This document shows, in pieces, positions 8,841 through 21,328 of a DNA stretch of 64,000 bases (position 1 is the stretch's first letter; each line of letters starts with the position of its first letter). The notes beneath the pieces were generated by a model, which was given only the letters and a program-made list of their open reading frames with translations, searched no databases and was not told the origin of the DNA. A program made the position numbers and the translations under genes. The DNA comes from Bradyrhizobium sp. URHD0069 (lineage in GTDB: Bacteria; Pseudomonadota; Alphaproteobacteria; Rhizobiales; Xanthobacteraceae): assembly GCF_000701345.1 (NCBI RefSeq), contig NZ_JNIJ01000015.1:1-64000 (forward strand), in the 5' to 3' direction.

Positions 8841-8939
8841 TCTATGTCTGACACCGATGGGCCCGTCGCCGGCCTTGGCCGCAGCGCTGGTGGTAGTGCG
8901 CGCCGCGTGCAAAGCCAGCGCCGTCATGACAGCTTGCCG

Positions 8940-10688
8940 TTATGACAGCTTGGCGTCCTCGCTCCGGTTCTGCAGGAGAAATTGATCGCCGTCGCGGGTC
9001 AGCACGACATTACGCTGGTGGAAGGCTTCAAGCGTAGAGCGATGACCGATCGAGACGATGGTGGTTGCCGGCAATTTCTGTTCGAGGAGACGATACAGCG
9101 CCGCTTCCGAGCCTTCATCGAGGGAAGCGGTCGCTTCGTCGAGAAACAGATATTGCGGCGCGTGCAACAGCGCGCGTGCAAGCCCAAGGCGCTGTTGCTC
9201 ACCCAGCGAGAGTATCCGATTCCAGTGCGCCTCCTCCTCTAGTTGCGGCGCGAGCTGAGGCAGACCCACCGAGATCAGAACATCGCTGACCCGATCCGAA
9301 CTGAATGTGCTCACCTCGGCGGGGTAGACGATCGCGGCCTTTAACGAGCCGACTGGAAAATACGGCCGCTGTGGCAGCGTCATCAGCTTGGCTTTCGCGG
9401 GGATGGCAATGCTGCCGCTGCCGAAGGGCCAGACACCAGCGATGGCGCGGAACAAAGTCGACTTGCCGGCGCCGGATGGGCCGGTGATCAGGGTGCGCTC
9501 ATTGCTGCGAATGCTGAAGCCATCAGCCGAGATGAGCGGCCTTCCGTTGGGCAACCGGACGAGAAGCTGCTTCAAATCGATTTTGTCGCCGTCGGTTGAA
9601 GACACGACATCGATCGAGCCTTCCCTGGTCGCCAGGTTCGCGGCGCTGGCAATCGCCATCTCAAAACCATCGAGGCGGGCGACCACGGCTCGCCATTCCG
9701 CCAGCGACCGATAAATCGTAACAAAAAACGACAGCGCCCTCTGCACGCTGGAAAAGGCGGATGCGGTCTGCATCATGCCACCGAGCTGGATCTTGTTCGC
9801 AAAAAAGGCCGGCGCCACCAGGATGTAGGGGAAGATCACGGCGGCTTGCGAGTAGCTCGCGGTAAACGCCGTCAGCCGCTTGGTCCGCGACATGATGCCG
9901 TACCAATTGTCCACCACGCGGCCGAAGCGCTCGGAAAGCCGCTGCCGTTCGGCGCTCTCGCCCTGCAATAGCGCGATCTGTTCGGAGTTTTCGCGCACCC
10001 GAACCAGGTTGAAGCGGAAGTCGGCCTCGAAACGCTGCTGTCGATAATCAAGATTGACCAGCGGGGAGCCGATCCACTGCGTCAGCGCCGTTCCGAAGAT
10101 CGCATAGATCAGCGCGCCCCACACGAGATAACCGGGGATCTCGAATTCGGCGCCGAAAACATGGAGCGGAGCCGCCGCAGATAGGCCCCACAGAATGACG
10201 ACAAAAGACCCCAGCGTCACCACCGAACTCAAAAGGCCGATGCCGATGTCCAGCGTTCGCTCGACGAACAGTTTGACGTCGTCGGTGATGCGCTGGTCCG
10301 GATTGTCGGCGGCGTCGCCCTGCAACTGCATGCGATAGTGATTGGCGTCGTGAAGCCACTCGCCGAGATAGCGGCTGGTCAACCAGCGCCGCCAGCGGAT
10401 CTGAAGCCATTGATTGAGATAAAGCTGATAGACCGCAAGCCCGATATAGCACGCGGCCAGAATCGAGAAGATGCCGATTTCCCGGACGAAGCCGTCCCAA
10501 TTCTTCTCCTGAAGGGCATTGTAAAACCGGTTATTCCACTGGTTCAGCAGAACGTCGATTGCGACCAGCGACAATTCGATCGAAATCACTGCCGCAAGCA
10601 GCAGGCGGCCCGCCACCTTGTCCTCGGAACGGAAATAGGGAGCAGCGATCCGCCATACGATCGCGAGCGTCGAGCGGATGTTGTTCAC
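8940..10688 (-). CDS. SbmA/BacA-type ABC transporter, fused permease-ATPase (YddA/BclA-like)
   Basis: The 582-residue protein joins an SbmA/BacA-like membrane domain (about 1-330; helices near 25-45, 70-90, 155-180, 190-215 and 285-310) to an ABC ATPase (about 370-570). The ATPase has Walker A GPSGAGKST, signature LSLGEQQRLGLARAL, Walker B YLFLDEAT and a conserved switch His (SIGHRS). The fused form belongs to the YddA/Rv1819c/BclA group; BclA of Bradyrhizobium imports NCR-like peptides and is needed for bacteroid differentiation on some Aeschynomene hosts. Whether this copy is the BclA orthologue or one of the other YddA-like paralogues cannot be told here. It stands alone on the minus strand, divergent from the lactate permease. 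Confidence 0.88.
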   Translation of the reverse strand: MNNIRSTLAIVWRIAAPYFRSEDKVAGRLLLAAVISIELSLVAIDVLLNQWNNRFYNALQEKNWDGFVREIGIFSILAACYIGLAVYQLYLNQWLQIRWRRWLTSRYLGEWLHDANHYRMQLQGDAADNPDQRITDDVKLFVERTLDIGIGLLSSVVTLGSFVVILWGLSAAAPLHVFGAEFEIPGYLVWGALIYAIFGTALTQWIGSPLVNLDYRQQRFEADFRFNLVRVRENSEQIALLQGESAERQRLSERFGRVVDNWYGIMSRTKRLTAFTASYSQAAVIFPYILVAPAFFANKIQLGGMMQTASAFSSVQRALSFFVTIYRSLAEWRAVVARLDGFEMAIASAANLATREGSIDVVSSTDGDKIDLKQLLVRLPNGRPLISADGFSIRSNERTLITGPSGAGKSTLFRAIAGVWPFGSGSIAIPAKAKLMTLPQRPYFPVGSLKAAIVYPAEVSTFSSDRVSDVLISVGLPQLAPQLEEEAHWNRILSLGEQQRLGLARALLHAPQYLFLDEATASLDEGSEAALYRLLEQKLPATTIVSIGHRSTLEAFHQRNVVLTRDGDQFLLQNRSEDAKLS

Positions 10689-10984
10689 AGATGGTCATCT
10701 CCGGGAAAGGGCTTCAAGCCCCTGAAATGATGGACGAATTGAAGATATAAGACTAAAGTTGTAGATGCTCCGGCCTGCGGCGGCTTGTCGCGGCCTCCAA
10801 GTCGACCCTAGCATGGGTGTAACGGCGAGGGGGCGCGGACCTTCACACTTCGCGAGGTTGTGAGCGGATTTGGTGTGGCCATGTTCGCCCCGACCCGCAT
10901 TGCAAGGATGCTCCGCGACCACGCCAGGCACGGCTGACCGCCCCCGGTGGCCGGCGCGCGGCATAGTGGCTTGGGAGAATCGCG

Positions 10985-12649
<1,665 letters not shown>

Positions 12650-12677
12650 GCCCCGCCCGGTCTGACGACACGGACAA

Positions 12678-12708
12678 GATCCCCGCGGCCCGATAGCCCG
12701 CGGGGATC
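12678..12708 (+). terminator. Likely terminator after lactate permease
   Basis: A perfect 11-bp stem GATCCCCGCGG/CCGCGGGGATC has a 9-base loop. A T-rich run (AAAAATTTTTG) lies 12 bases further on, so the hairpin is strong but the U-tract is displaced. Confidence 0.65.
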
Positions 12709-12811
12709 ATTCGTGCAGCAAAAATTTTTGTGGCTGCCAATCTAGTCAACGTCACGCTTGCCCATTAGAACAACGCGCGGCTGTGAGTGCCGGGATATTT
12801 CGAGAGGGTGC

Positions 12812-13228
12812 ATGTTGTCAGCGATAAATTTTGTGAGGCAGGCTGCAGTGGCGCTGATCCTGACCTCGGCCGCTTTCAACGCCGCCCCGGCTCACGCCGA
12901 TGACGCGTTTCCGTTTGGACTTGAGATGACATTGGACGTGGCGCGTCAGCCCGGATCGAAGCGGCTGCCGAACCTGGAGATCAGCGACCGCGGCGAGGTC
13001 ATCCTCGAGCTGTGGTGTAAGGGCGGCAAGGGGCAGTTTTCGGTGGCAGGCAATACCGTGATCTTTGTTGCAGGACCGCTGGAGGATCGCGCCTGTCCGC
13101 CGGCGAGGGCGCAGGCTGACGATGAGCTGGTGGCGGCTCTGAGCGAGGCGGCGACCTGGAAGCGGCAGGGCGATTTCGTTTCGTTCATCGGGGCGAAGCC
13201 GCTGCGATTCCGCCTCAATACCAACTGA
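12812..13228 (+). CDS. Secreted META/HslJ-like domain protein
   Basis: A 138-residue protein begins with a Sec signal peptide (MLSAINFVRQAAVALILTSA, ending APAHADD). The rest resembles a META (HslJ-type) domain: a Cys-containing GKGQFSVAGNTVIFVAG strand region, ACPPARAQADDELVAALSEA in the place of the conserved METAC helix, and a final PLRFRLNTN strand. HslJ-like proteins are small envelope proteins linked to stress or antibiotic resistance, with no defined biochemical activity. I chose ATG 12812 because GAGAGGG lies 4-10 bases upstream and the signal peptide starts there. No operon partner. Confidence 0.65.
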   Translation: MLSAINFVRQAAVALILTSAAFNAAPAHADDAFPFGLEMTLDVARQPGSKRLPNLEISDRGEVILELWCKGGKGQFSVAGNTVIFVAGPLEDRACPPARAQADDELVAALSEAATWKRQGDFVSFIGAKPLRFRLNTN

Positions 13229-13260
13229 GATCTTCAGACTCTAAGGTTATCGGTTTGTTC

Positions 13261-13334
13261 GAGCATGATCTCCGCGCAAACGCCTAGCGTTTGTCGCGAG
13301 AGAGAACCGGTTTCCACTTTTCCGGATCATGCTC
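13261..13334. repeat. Dispersed GAGCATGATC palindromic repeat
   Basis: GAGCATGATC at the left and GATCATGCTC at the right form a 10-bp inverted repeat enclosing an inner hairpin (GCAAACGC/GCGTTTGT-like) and AACCGGTTTCCACTTTTCCG. From memory this is one of the most frequent intergenic repeats in Bradyrhizobium and Rhodopseudomonas. It ends at the stop codon of the convergent oxidoreductase gene. Confidence 0.7.
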
Positions 13335-14878
13335 TAGTTCTCGCGCAAGATCATATCGGCACACGCTCCGGCGGATTGCACCACGCCGGTGTAGCCGCCG
13401 AAGCCGGCATAGGCTGACGCCAGATATACGCCCGGTAGCGCCGTGCGCGGCGAACGCCGAGGGAAGCGCCACAGCGAGCGTGGCGGCGACGGCGCGAATC
13501 CATAAACTGCACCATCGGGCGCATTGAGATACTGCCGGACCGACAGCGCGGTATTGAATGACGACGCCACCACGCCGCCGGCGAGGCCCGGATAGGAAGC
13601 GTCGAGATAGCGGACGATCGCCTCCTGCCATCGCCCGCGCTTCTCGCGGTAGGCGTCCATGTCCGAATTGTCCCAATTCGACAGCCTATCGGGTCCGAGG
13701 ATCGAAAGCACATAGGGCGGGGCGGGAACGCCGGAATCGATCGCGGCGTAATCGACAATCGACATCGGTGGCATTCGCTCGCCCGGTTCATCGGCCATCA
13801 GCGCTGCGCCTTTGGCATAGTCGGACAGCCGTTGCATGTCGGGCGGCAGCAACTGCGTGGAATAGGCTGACAGCCCAAATTCGCGCGGCGGCCTCGACAA
13901 GCCGAGCGTGAGCGCGAACAGCGAGATCGAGGGCGCCTGTGACGCGTAGTTTTCCGTCAACTTTTTCGCAAGCCGCGGAGGCATCAACGATGCGAGCGCC
14001 GCCGGCGCCGCATTGCTGATGATCCGCACGCCTTCCACGACTTGCGGATCGCTGCCGTCGCGCGCGGTGTGGGTGACGACGTTGGCGCGGCCCCGCGCGT
14101 CCAATGCAATGCCGCTGACGACACGGCGCAGCACGACCTCGCCGCCGGCGACCTTGATGGCGCGGGCGAGCGCGCTTGAGAGCCGCTGCGAGCCGCCCTG
14201 CACGAACCGCCCGCCGCTCAGGAGATAGCTTCCCTGCGCCATCGCAAAGTAGATCCACCACAGCGTCGCGGGGTCGTCGTGATAGTAAGAGAGATTGGCC
14301 GCCAGCGCGCATTTGACGGCTTCGTTGTCGCCGAAGAGACGATCGAACTTTTGCGACAGCGACAGGCGCCAGTCGCGGACCGCGGGGAGCAGTTTCAACA
14401 GCGCGCCCAGACTTTCGCGCGGATTCCTGAGAAGGTCGCCGCCTTGCGAGAGCGTGCCCATGGCCGATGCAACGCGCTCCATTTCTCCCAGCAGTTGATC
14501 GATGCCGGCGCGGGCTTCAGGGAAACGCTCGATGAGCGCAAGCCGCGCCGCATCGAAATTATCCGGCATTGTAAACGGCCGATCGAGCGGACCGCCGCGC
14601 GCCTGGTAAAATTCTCCGGATGGAATCCATTTTACGGCGTCGATCACGCCCGCGCGTGTCAGCACGCCGTGTTTCGGATCGCGCGGATCATGCGGATCGC
14701 TGGTCTCATGCAGCGAGCCTTCGACGAACAGATCGCCGGATTTGTAGCTCGATGCCGCGCCGCCGACCGAGTTGCTGCGCTCGATGACAAGGACCTTGCG
14801 TCCCGCGCGCGCGAGGATCGCGCCGGCCGTCAAGCCTCCAAGGCCGGCGCCGATCACCACAACGTCATAGCGCGCCAT
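13334..14878 (-). CDS. Phytoene-desaturase-like NAD(P)/FAD-dependent oxidoreductase
   Basis: The 514-residue flavoprotein has an N-terminal dinucleotide-binding motif VVVIGAGLGGLTAGAILARA (residues 5-24) and ERSNSVGGAASSYKSGD typical of the CrtI/CrtISO superfamily. The GRFVQGGSQRLSSALARAI block near 225 and the C-terminal PGVYLASAYAGFGGYTGVVQ block near 485 complete the FAD fold. Members desaturate or isomerise carotenoids, or act on unknown polyisoprenoid or fatty substrates; no carotenoid genes are nearby, so the substrate is unknown. It is transcribed alone on the minus strand. The ATG at 14878 is the natural start because the Rossmann strand begins at residue 4. Confidence 0.85.
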   Translation of the reverse strand: MARYDVVVIGAGLGGLTAGAILARAGRKVLVIERSNSVGGAASSYKSGDLFVEGSLHETSDPHDPRDPKHGVLTRAGVIDAVKWIPSGEFYQARGGPLDRPFTMPDNFDAARLALIERFPEARAGIDQLLGEMERVASAMGTLSQGGDLLRNPRESLGALLKLLPAVRDWRLSLSQKFDRLFGDNEAVKCALAANLSYYHDDPATLWWIYFAMAQGSYLLSGGRFVQGGSQRLSSALARAIKVAGGEVVLRRVVSGIALDARGRANVVTHTARDGSDPQVVEGVRIISNAAPAALASLMPPRLAKKLTENYASQAPSISLFALTLGLSRPPREFGLSAYSTQLLPPDMQRLSDYAKGAALMADEPGERMPPMSIVDYAAIDSGVPAPPYVLSILGPDRLSNWDNSDMDAYREKRGRWQEAIVRYLDASYPGLAGGVVASSFNTALSVRQYLNAPDGAVYGFAPSPPRSLWRFPRRSPRTALPGVYLASAYAGFGGYTGVVQSAGACADMILREN

Positions 14879-15015
14879 TCAACCTGAAACCCTGAAAGAA
14901 AGCCTGGTGCAGATATGGCCTGTTCATTGCCGCTATGGCGCGGCATGTCAAATGCGGGGCTGGATGGAGCGGGCGCGTTGCGACTTGCCCGCGATCGATC
15001 GGAGGAAAGAGCCGG

Positions 15016-16212
15016 CTATTTCCAGGCCGATTTATCGACATCCCAGCGTTGGCCCTTGAACTCCTTCGCCAGCGCTTCGACCGAGCCGTTATCGTCGGTT
15101 TGTTCGCCTTCCTCGTCGCCGCTGAAGTCTTCGGTCAGGTTGAGTTTTGGCCCCGCGGTTTCGTCCGCCGTCGAAATAACGGGGCTGCTGATCCACAGCA
15201 TCAGCCGGTCGGATGTACCGGGCCTGTCCGGTGACACCAGCGCGGCGACCTCAATCGTCTCGGTGAGGCCGAGCGGCGGAAACAGCTGGCTCGGCCGCTT
15301 GAGGGTCATTTTCAGCTTCCCGGTGTTGGCGTCCCAGGTCGAGGACGCTGAGTTCGCCGAAAACGTTTTGGTAAGGACGCCGCTGATCGCCGCCGTGAGC
15401 TTGTCCTTGTTGAGTTTGTCGCCCTCGCGCCAGTCGGCGGCCGCGAAACGGATCGTGCGCTCCATCTCCACGACGCCGCTGGTCCAGCCGGCTGCGACCA
15501 CGCCGGGTGACGATTTGGATTTCGCAATCAGCGCAGCGGCGCGATCCGGATCGACGCTGATGTTGATCGTCTGCTCGCCGGCGCGCAGCGCGTCGCACGA
15601 CACAGTGAGGCTATTTAGGGATACCTCGAGGTCCTGCCCTTTCAGCCCTTTGAGGAAATCCAGCGCCGCATCCAGCTTGATCCTCACGCCAACCGATTCC
15701 GGCGAGACCTCGGTGAAATCTTTTGGCGCGGCCGTGATCCCATCATCGGTGGTTTGGTTGTCCTGGAATTCCTTTTCACTGAGATCGGAATTGTCGGTCG
15801 AGGTCACCTCTGTGACGGTCTGGCCGACGCTGATCTGGCCCTTGAATTCGAAAGTATCGCCGGTCGGCTTGCGCAGAAGTCTCACCGTCACGGGCAATTT
15901 GTCGCCGAGGCTCTGCGTGGTGCCGGTCATGGTCTGGCCATTGACCGCGAGATTGGCGACGAAGCGGTCCTTGCGATCGGATCCTTTCTCGGCCGGGTAA
16001 CAAACGTCGAGCACCGCCGAAGTAACGGTCTTGCCCTGGCGGGTTTCCTTGAGGACGACATCGGCATTGCCGTCCATCAGCCCGTCGATCGACGTAAAAT
16101 ATCGGGTTTCGTTGGCCCCTGGTGCGGCTTTCGGCGAGAGTTTCATTTGGGCGAAGGCGAGATCCGGCGCAGCGGTCATTAGACCGATCAGACAAAACAG
16201 AAGCGCGCGCAT
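15016..16212 (-). CDS. Secreted protein of unknown function (398 aa)
   Basis: I do not recognise the family. The start at 16212 is chosen because GAGGAGCTTCAT directly precedes it and it opens with a good Sec signal peptide (MRALLFCLIGLMTAAPDLAF, then AQ), so the protein is probably periplasmic. The mature part is soluble, beta-rich in appearance, with two cysteines (near residues 70 and 205) that may pair. The C-terminal 40 residues are acidic (EDFSGDEEGEQTDDNG) before a short basic end. No transmembrane helix, repeat or catalytic motif stands out. It lies between the CrtI-like gene and groEL, all on the minus strand but too far apart to be an obvious operon. Confidence 0.7.
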   Translation of the reverse strand: MRALLFCLIGLMTAAPDLAFAQMKLSPKAAPGANETRYFTSIDGLMDGNADVVLKETRQGKTVTSAVLDVCYPAEKGSDRKDRFVANLAVNGQTMTGTTQSLGDKLPVTVRLLRKPTGDTFEFKGQISVGQTVTEVTSTDNSDLSEKEFQDNQTTDDGITAAPKDFTEVSPESVGVRIKLDAALDFLKGLKGQDLEVSLNSLTVSCDALRAGEQTINISVDPDRAAALIAKSKSSPGVVAAGWTSGVVEMERTIRFAAADWREGDKLNKDKLTAAISGVLTKTFSANSASSTWDANTGKLKMTLKRPSQLFPPLGLTETIEVAALVSPDRPGTSDRLMLWISSPVISTADETAGPKLNLTEDFSGDEEGEQTDDNGSVEALAKEFKGQRWDVDKSAWK

Positions 16213-16314
16213 ATGAAGCTCCTCGGAAGATGGAAGCAGGTACCACCGCAGGACACGCTCGATTCGCCTCACGAATCGCAGCCAAGCCTTTAGCAAACCC
16301 CCGCATCCTTCGCC

Positions 16315-16344
16315 AAAAAAGAAGGCCGCCCGGAGGCGGCCTTC
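16315..16344 (-). terminator. Rho-independent terminator of groES-groEL
   Basis: On the minus strand, GAAGGCCGCC-TCCG-GGCGGCCTTC (10-bp perfect stem, tetraloop) is followed by six T. It lies 30 bases past the groEL stop. Confidence 0.95.
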
Positions 16345-16373
16345 GCGATCGAATGGCATTAGCAGGCCGGTTT

Positions 16374-18145
<1,772 letters not shown>

Positions 18146-18174
18146 GAGTAGTGTGCAGCGGCTCTATTGGTTCG

Positions 18175-18471
18175 TCAGGCCAGCACGCCCATGATGTCGG
18201 ATTCCTTCATGATCAGGAGTTCCTCACCATCGAGCTTGACCTCGGTGCCCGACCATTTGCCGAACAGCACGCGGTCACCGACCTTGAGGTCGATCGGGAT
18301 CAGCTTGCCGGATTCGTCGCGGCCGCCCGGACCTACCGCGGTGATTTCGCCCTGCGAGGGCTTTTCCTTGGCGGAATCCGGAATAATGATGCCGCCCTTG
18401 GTCTTTTCTTCGGCATCGATGCGTTTGACCACGACACGGTCATGCAGCGGACGAAATTTGGTTTTAGCCAT
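18175..18471 (-). CDS. groES: 10 kDa co-chaperonin GroES
   Basis: The 98-residue co-chaperonin caps the GroEL cavity. It shows [20 protein letters not shown] at the N-terminus, the mobile-loop motif [18 protein letters not shown] (residues about 26-43) and the C-terminal [14 protein letters not shown]. It is the first gene of the operon, with the promoter and a CIRCE element 106-172 bases upstream, so transcription should be under HrcA repression and possibly RpoH control. Confidence 0.98.
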   Translation of the reverse strand: MAKTKFRPLHDRVVVKRIDAEEKTKGGIIIPDSAKEKPSQGEITAVGPGGRDESGKLIPIDLKVGDRVLFGKWSGTEVKLDGEELLIMKESDIMGVLA

Positions 18472-18576
18472 GCAGTTTCCTTTGAAGGCTCGGTTTCCAG
18501 GTCAGGTTTTGCCATCGAAAAGTGGGTGAGAATACGGACGTATTCAACGCCGCCAAGGGCCGAACAGTTCGCATTC

Positions 18577-18603
18577 CTGGCAATCGCGCTCTCGGAGTGC
18601 CAA
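18577..18603 (-). promoter_or_regulatory. CIRCE (HrcA operator) of groESL
   Basis: On the minus strand TTGGCACTC-N9-GATTGCCAG. The CIRCE consensus is TTAGCACTC-N9-GAGTGCTAA; the left half matches at 8 of 9 positions and the two halves pair at 7 of 9. Spacing is exactly nine and it lies just downstream of a promoter, where CIRCE normally overlaps the transcript start. The site controls groES-groEL through HrcA. Confidence 0.85.
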
Positions 18604-18614
18604 TTGCGCGCCCG

Positions 18615-18643
18615 GGAATATGGCTTGATGCCGATCCTGTCAA
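18615..18643 (-). promoter_or_regulatory. groESL promoter
   Basis: On the minus strand TTGACA (18643-18638), 17 bases, then TATTCC (18620-18615). The -35 box within CTTGAC and the -10 box within CCATATTC would also suit an alphaproteobacterial RpoH promoter, so dual recognition is possible. CIRCE begins 11 bases further downstream. The rest of 18472-18800 has no gene. Confidence 0.7.
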
Positions 18644-18800
18644 GCAAAGGGGCTTAAGCCCTTGGTGAGGCCGGTATAGGATGCTTGGGGAAGAAACCAC
18701 CGGAGCGCCAGCGTAATTTGCTGGACGTCATTGCTCCGACAGCAGTTTTACGCTTGGCTGCGGGGACGGGTGCGGCCACTAATTTTGCCGGGGGAATGCC

Positions 18801-19316
18801 ATGGTCTGGTCACGTAACGCGCGCGCGGTTGGCAATCTCGGGATCGCCTCGGCGCTGACGATATTCCTCGGGGCATGCGGGAGCATGAGCCTCCCGTCAT
18901 TCTCCTCAGCTCCTCCAGCGGCCCCGGAGCCCGGCGTGGCGCCGGAAATGCCGGCGACCATCCGTTCGGACGAGATTGTCGGCCGTTGGGGCCTCGCATC
19001 GTTCCAGAGTCCCAATGACCGCGCGCGCACCGAAGCCGCGGCGCGGTCGCAGTGCAAACAGCCTTACGTGATCGGAGCCGGTTCTTCGGGCGGCGTGATC
19101 ATGCATCTTGCCGACCAGGCGACGCCGCAGGAACTGCGCCTTAAGGGCAGCCCGAGCGGCAAGAACTATATCGGTCCGGCCGGACCGGCCGGTGGCGAAC
19201 AGGATCGCGAGATCGTCTCGTTCGACGGCCGCGTGCTGATTACCCGTTTCATCGACAAGGATGCTGCGGTCCGTTACGGCAATATGGTCTACGTCCGCTG
19301 CGCGTCCCGCGCCTGA
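18801..19316 (+). CDS. Conserved lipoprotein of unknown function
   Basis: This 171-residue protein has a type II signal sequence ending in the lipobox LGAC, with Cys26 as the predicted lipidated residue, followed by a Ser/Pro-rich linker (to about residue 55). The folded part starts DEIVGRWGLASFQSPNDRAR and includes two cysteines (one near residue 85 in SQCKQPYVIG, one at 168 in VRCASRA) that may form a disulfide. The EIVGRWGLA start resembles the AprI/Inh or META-like envelope folds, but I cannot name the family with confidence. It follows groESL divergently and is convergent with cheZ. Confidence 0.7.
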   Translation: MVWSRNARAVGNLGIASALTIFLGACGSMSLPSFSSAPPAAPEPGVAPEMPATIRSDEIVGRWGLASFQSPNDRARTEAAARSQCKQPYVIGAGSSGGVIMHLADQATPQELRLKGSPSGKNYIGPAGPAGGEQDREIVSFDGRVLITRFIDKDAAVRYGNMVYVRCASRA

Positions 19317-19391
19317 TCGGCCGCTGTTCCTGCATTCCGTCGAAATCTTTGCCGCCGGGTGCTGCTACCCGACGTTGAGGCTAGTTCATTT

Positions 19392-20159
19392 TCAGTCAAA
19401 CAGCGCGTCGATGTCGTTCTGCGAGACGTGACCGACAGCACCGTCCAACTTCGGACCGTTCAGCAGCCGGGCGTCGCCTTCGCGTGCGTCAAGGATGGCA
19501 GGCGCGTGCGCGCGAATGGCGTCGACACCGCCCCAGATATCCATCATGACGATGATGTGGCTTTCGATGAATTTCATCGTGGACATCACCTTGCTGATGC
19601 GCTGGCCGGTCAGATCCTGGAAGTTGCAGGCCTCGAAAATCGAGACGACACGTTCCTGGATTTCTTCGCTGAGAATCTTTTGCTGATCCGCAGAAGTCAC
19701 CTTGCCTAGCGCGCTGGCCGCCTGATCGATGGCTTCGACAGCCTCCAGTATCTGTTGCGTGGCTTGTTCAGTGCCGCCGACCACGGCGCCAAGCTCGCCG
19801 GTCACTTTGGCCATTTCATTGCCGTCGAAACTGTTGCCGTGCAGAACCGCGATTTCCCGCTTGGTGCGGTTGATGGCGTCGTGAATGAGATCGATCTCGA
19901 CCTTGAGCTTCTCGCATTGCTCGATCTGGGCGCGATAGGTTTCCAGCAACGCTTGTGCATCGGCGATATCGTGCGACACCGCCGCGCCATTGGTCGGCGT
20001 GGAGGCGACGTGAGCAGGGCTCGCCATCTGGGCGCGGATGGCGCGCAGTTCGGCCATGATCTCGCGATGCATGGGGCCGATATCGCCGTCAGCCGCTGCG
20101 GATATCGGCATGTCGTCGCCGAATGCTTGTTCAATACGAAAACGCTTGCGAATAGGCAT
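19392..20159 (-). CDS. cheZ: CheZ-type chemotaxis protein phosphatase
   Basis: The 255-residue cytosolic protein has a long helical-hairpin region (about 75-205) whose motif EACNFQDLTGQRISKVM (near 175) contains the CheZ catalytic Asp-x-x-Gln pair (DLTGQ). The C-terminus SQNDIDALFD is the CheY-binding peptide seen in CheZ. It should dephosphorylate CheY-P and so control motor switching. No other che gene lies in the window. I chose ATG 20159 because AGGGAAAG lies 5-12 bases upstream; GTG 20180 is an alternative start adding seven residues. Confidence 0.88.
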   Translation of the reverse strand: MPIRKRFRIEQAFGDDMPISAAADGDIGPMHREIMAELRAIRAQMASPAHVASTPTNGAAVSHDIADAQALLETYRAQIEQCEKLKVEIDLIHDAINRTKREIAVLHGNSFDGNEMAKVTGELGAVVGGTEQATQQILEAVEAIDQAASALGKVTSADQQKILSEEIQERVVSIFEACNFQDLTGQRISKVMSTMKFIESHIIVMMDIWGGVDAIRAHAPAILDAREGDARLLNGPKLDGAVGHVSQNDIDALFD

Positions 20160-20452
20160 GAGACTTTCCCTGACCTTCACTCGTCAGGTTTTAGCCGGGT
20201 GCGATTTAACATCGGGTTCACGCCGGGAACTGCTGCGAAGTCAGCGAACACCAACGATTAACCATGGCGAGCACCGTTCACCGAAAATAAACGCTACCGG
20301 TCAAATCCGCTCGGATTTGACGACGTGGTGAATCGAAGGCCACTTCCGTTTACCAAACCGATGCGGTTTTGATTTTAATTGATGGCGTGCAGGGGCGCTT
20401 GAATCGGGCGCTCCCGCGACCAAACAGTGACGAAACAGTACAGAGTACGTCG

Positions 20453-21256
20453 ATGTTCCAAAGAATGTCTGTTGCGCTCCTCACCGGCGCATCTTGTCTC
20501 GCGATCGGACTTCATCAAGCCGCGGCGATCGAGGCCACATCGTTTGCGGAGCCCAGCGTGATTTACGCCGATCAACCCGTGCAACGGTTTGCCGTGCCGG
20601 CGCGAACGGCCTATGCCGAGCGCTCCAACATGGGCGGCGGTTTCATCGAATTCCTGTTCGGTGATGGACAGAATCAAGGCGGGCGCTACCAGCAACCTGC
20701 TTATCAGCAGCAGCCGTCATATGAACCGCGGCGTCAGCTGCTGCCGCCGATGGACCCCCAGCAAGTCATGCGCCAGCAGGAAGACGTCGGCGAATTCGCA
20801 CGTCCGGCGTTCGATCCGAAATATGAGAAACAGCTGGTTGACTATCGCGGCAAGGAAGACCCCGGCACCATTGTCGTGGATACGCCCAACAAGTTTCTGT
20901 ACCTGGTTCAGGGCGACGGCAAGGCGCTGCGCTACGGCATCGGCGTCGGCCGCCCCGGATTCACCTGGTCGGGCGTCAAGCAGATTTCCGCGAAGAAGGA
21001 ATGGCCGGCGTGGACGCCGCCACCGGAAATGCTGGCGCGGCGCCCCGATCTGCCGCGGCACATGGAAGGCGGCCCGCAGAACCCACTCGGCGCCCGCGCG
21101 ATGTATCTGGGATCGTCGCTCTATCGCATCCACGGCTCCAATGAGCCCTGGACCATCGGCACCAACGTCTCCTCCGGCTGCATCCGGATGCGCAATGAGG
21201 ACGTGATCGATCTCTACGGCCGCGTCAATGTCGGCGCACGGGTCATCGTCATCTGA
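20453..21256 (+). CDS. L,D-transpeptidase (YkuD domain)
   Basis: The 267-residue protein has a signal peptide (hydrophobic MSVALLTGASCLAIGL region), a Gln/Pro-rich spacer (about 70-115) and a C-terminal YkuD domain from about residue 135 (GTIVVDTPNKFLYLVQGDGK). The catalytic motif HGSNEP followed by SSGCIRM near 245 supplies the active-site His and Cys. Such enzymes form 3-3 peptidoglycan crosslinks or attach proteins to the wall in the periplasm. I chose ATG 20453; the ribosome-binding site is weak and ATG 20465 is an alternative. A bidirectional terminator separates it from the convergent DUF2076 gene. Confidence 0.88.
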   Translation: MFQRMSVALLTGASCLAIGLHQAAAIEATSFAEPSVIYADQPVQRFAVPARTAYAERSNMGGGFIEFLFGDGQNQGGRYQQPAYQQQPSYEPRRQLLPPMDPQQVMRQQEDVGEFARPAFDPKYEKQLVDYRGKEDPGTIVVDTPNKFLYLVQGDGKALRYGIGVGRPGFTWSGVKQISAKKEWPAWTPPPEMLARRPDLPRHMEGGPQNPLGARAMYLGSSLYRIHGSNEPWTIGTNVSSGCIRMRNEDVIDLYGRVNVGARVIVI

Positions 21257-21276
21257 TGGCCATGCGGTTTGAAACT

Positions 21277-21307
21277 AAAACGGCCGCCCAATCCGGGCGG
21301 CCGTTTT
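21277..21307. terminator. Bidirectional terminator
   Basis: AAAACGGCCGCCC pairs perfectly with GGGCGGCCGTTTT (13 bp, 5-base loop), giving a T-run on both strands. It serves the convergent L,D-transpeptidase and DUF2076 genes. Confidence 0.93.
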
Positions 21308-21328
21308 GTTTTCGTCTCGGAGAAACCG

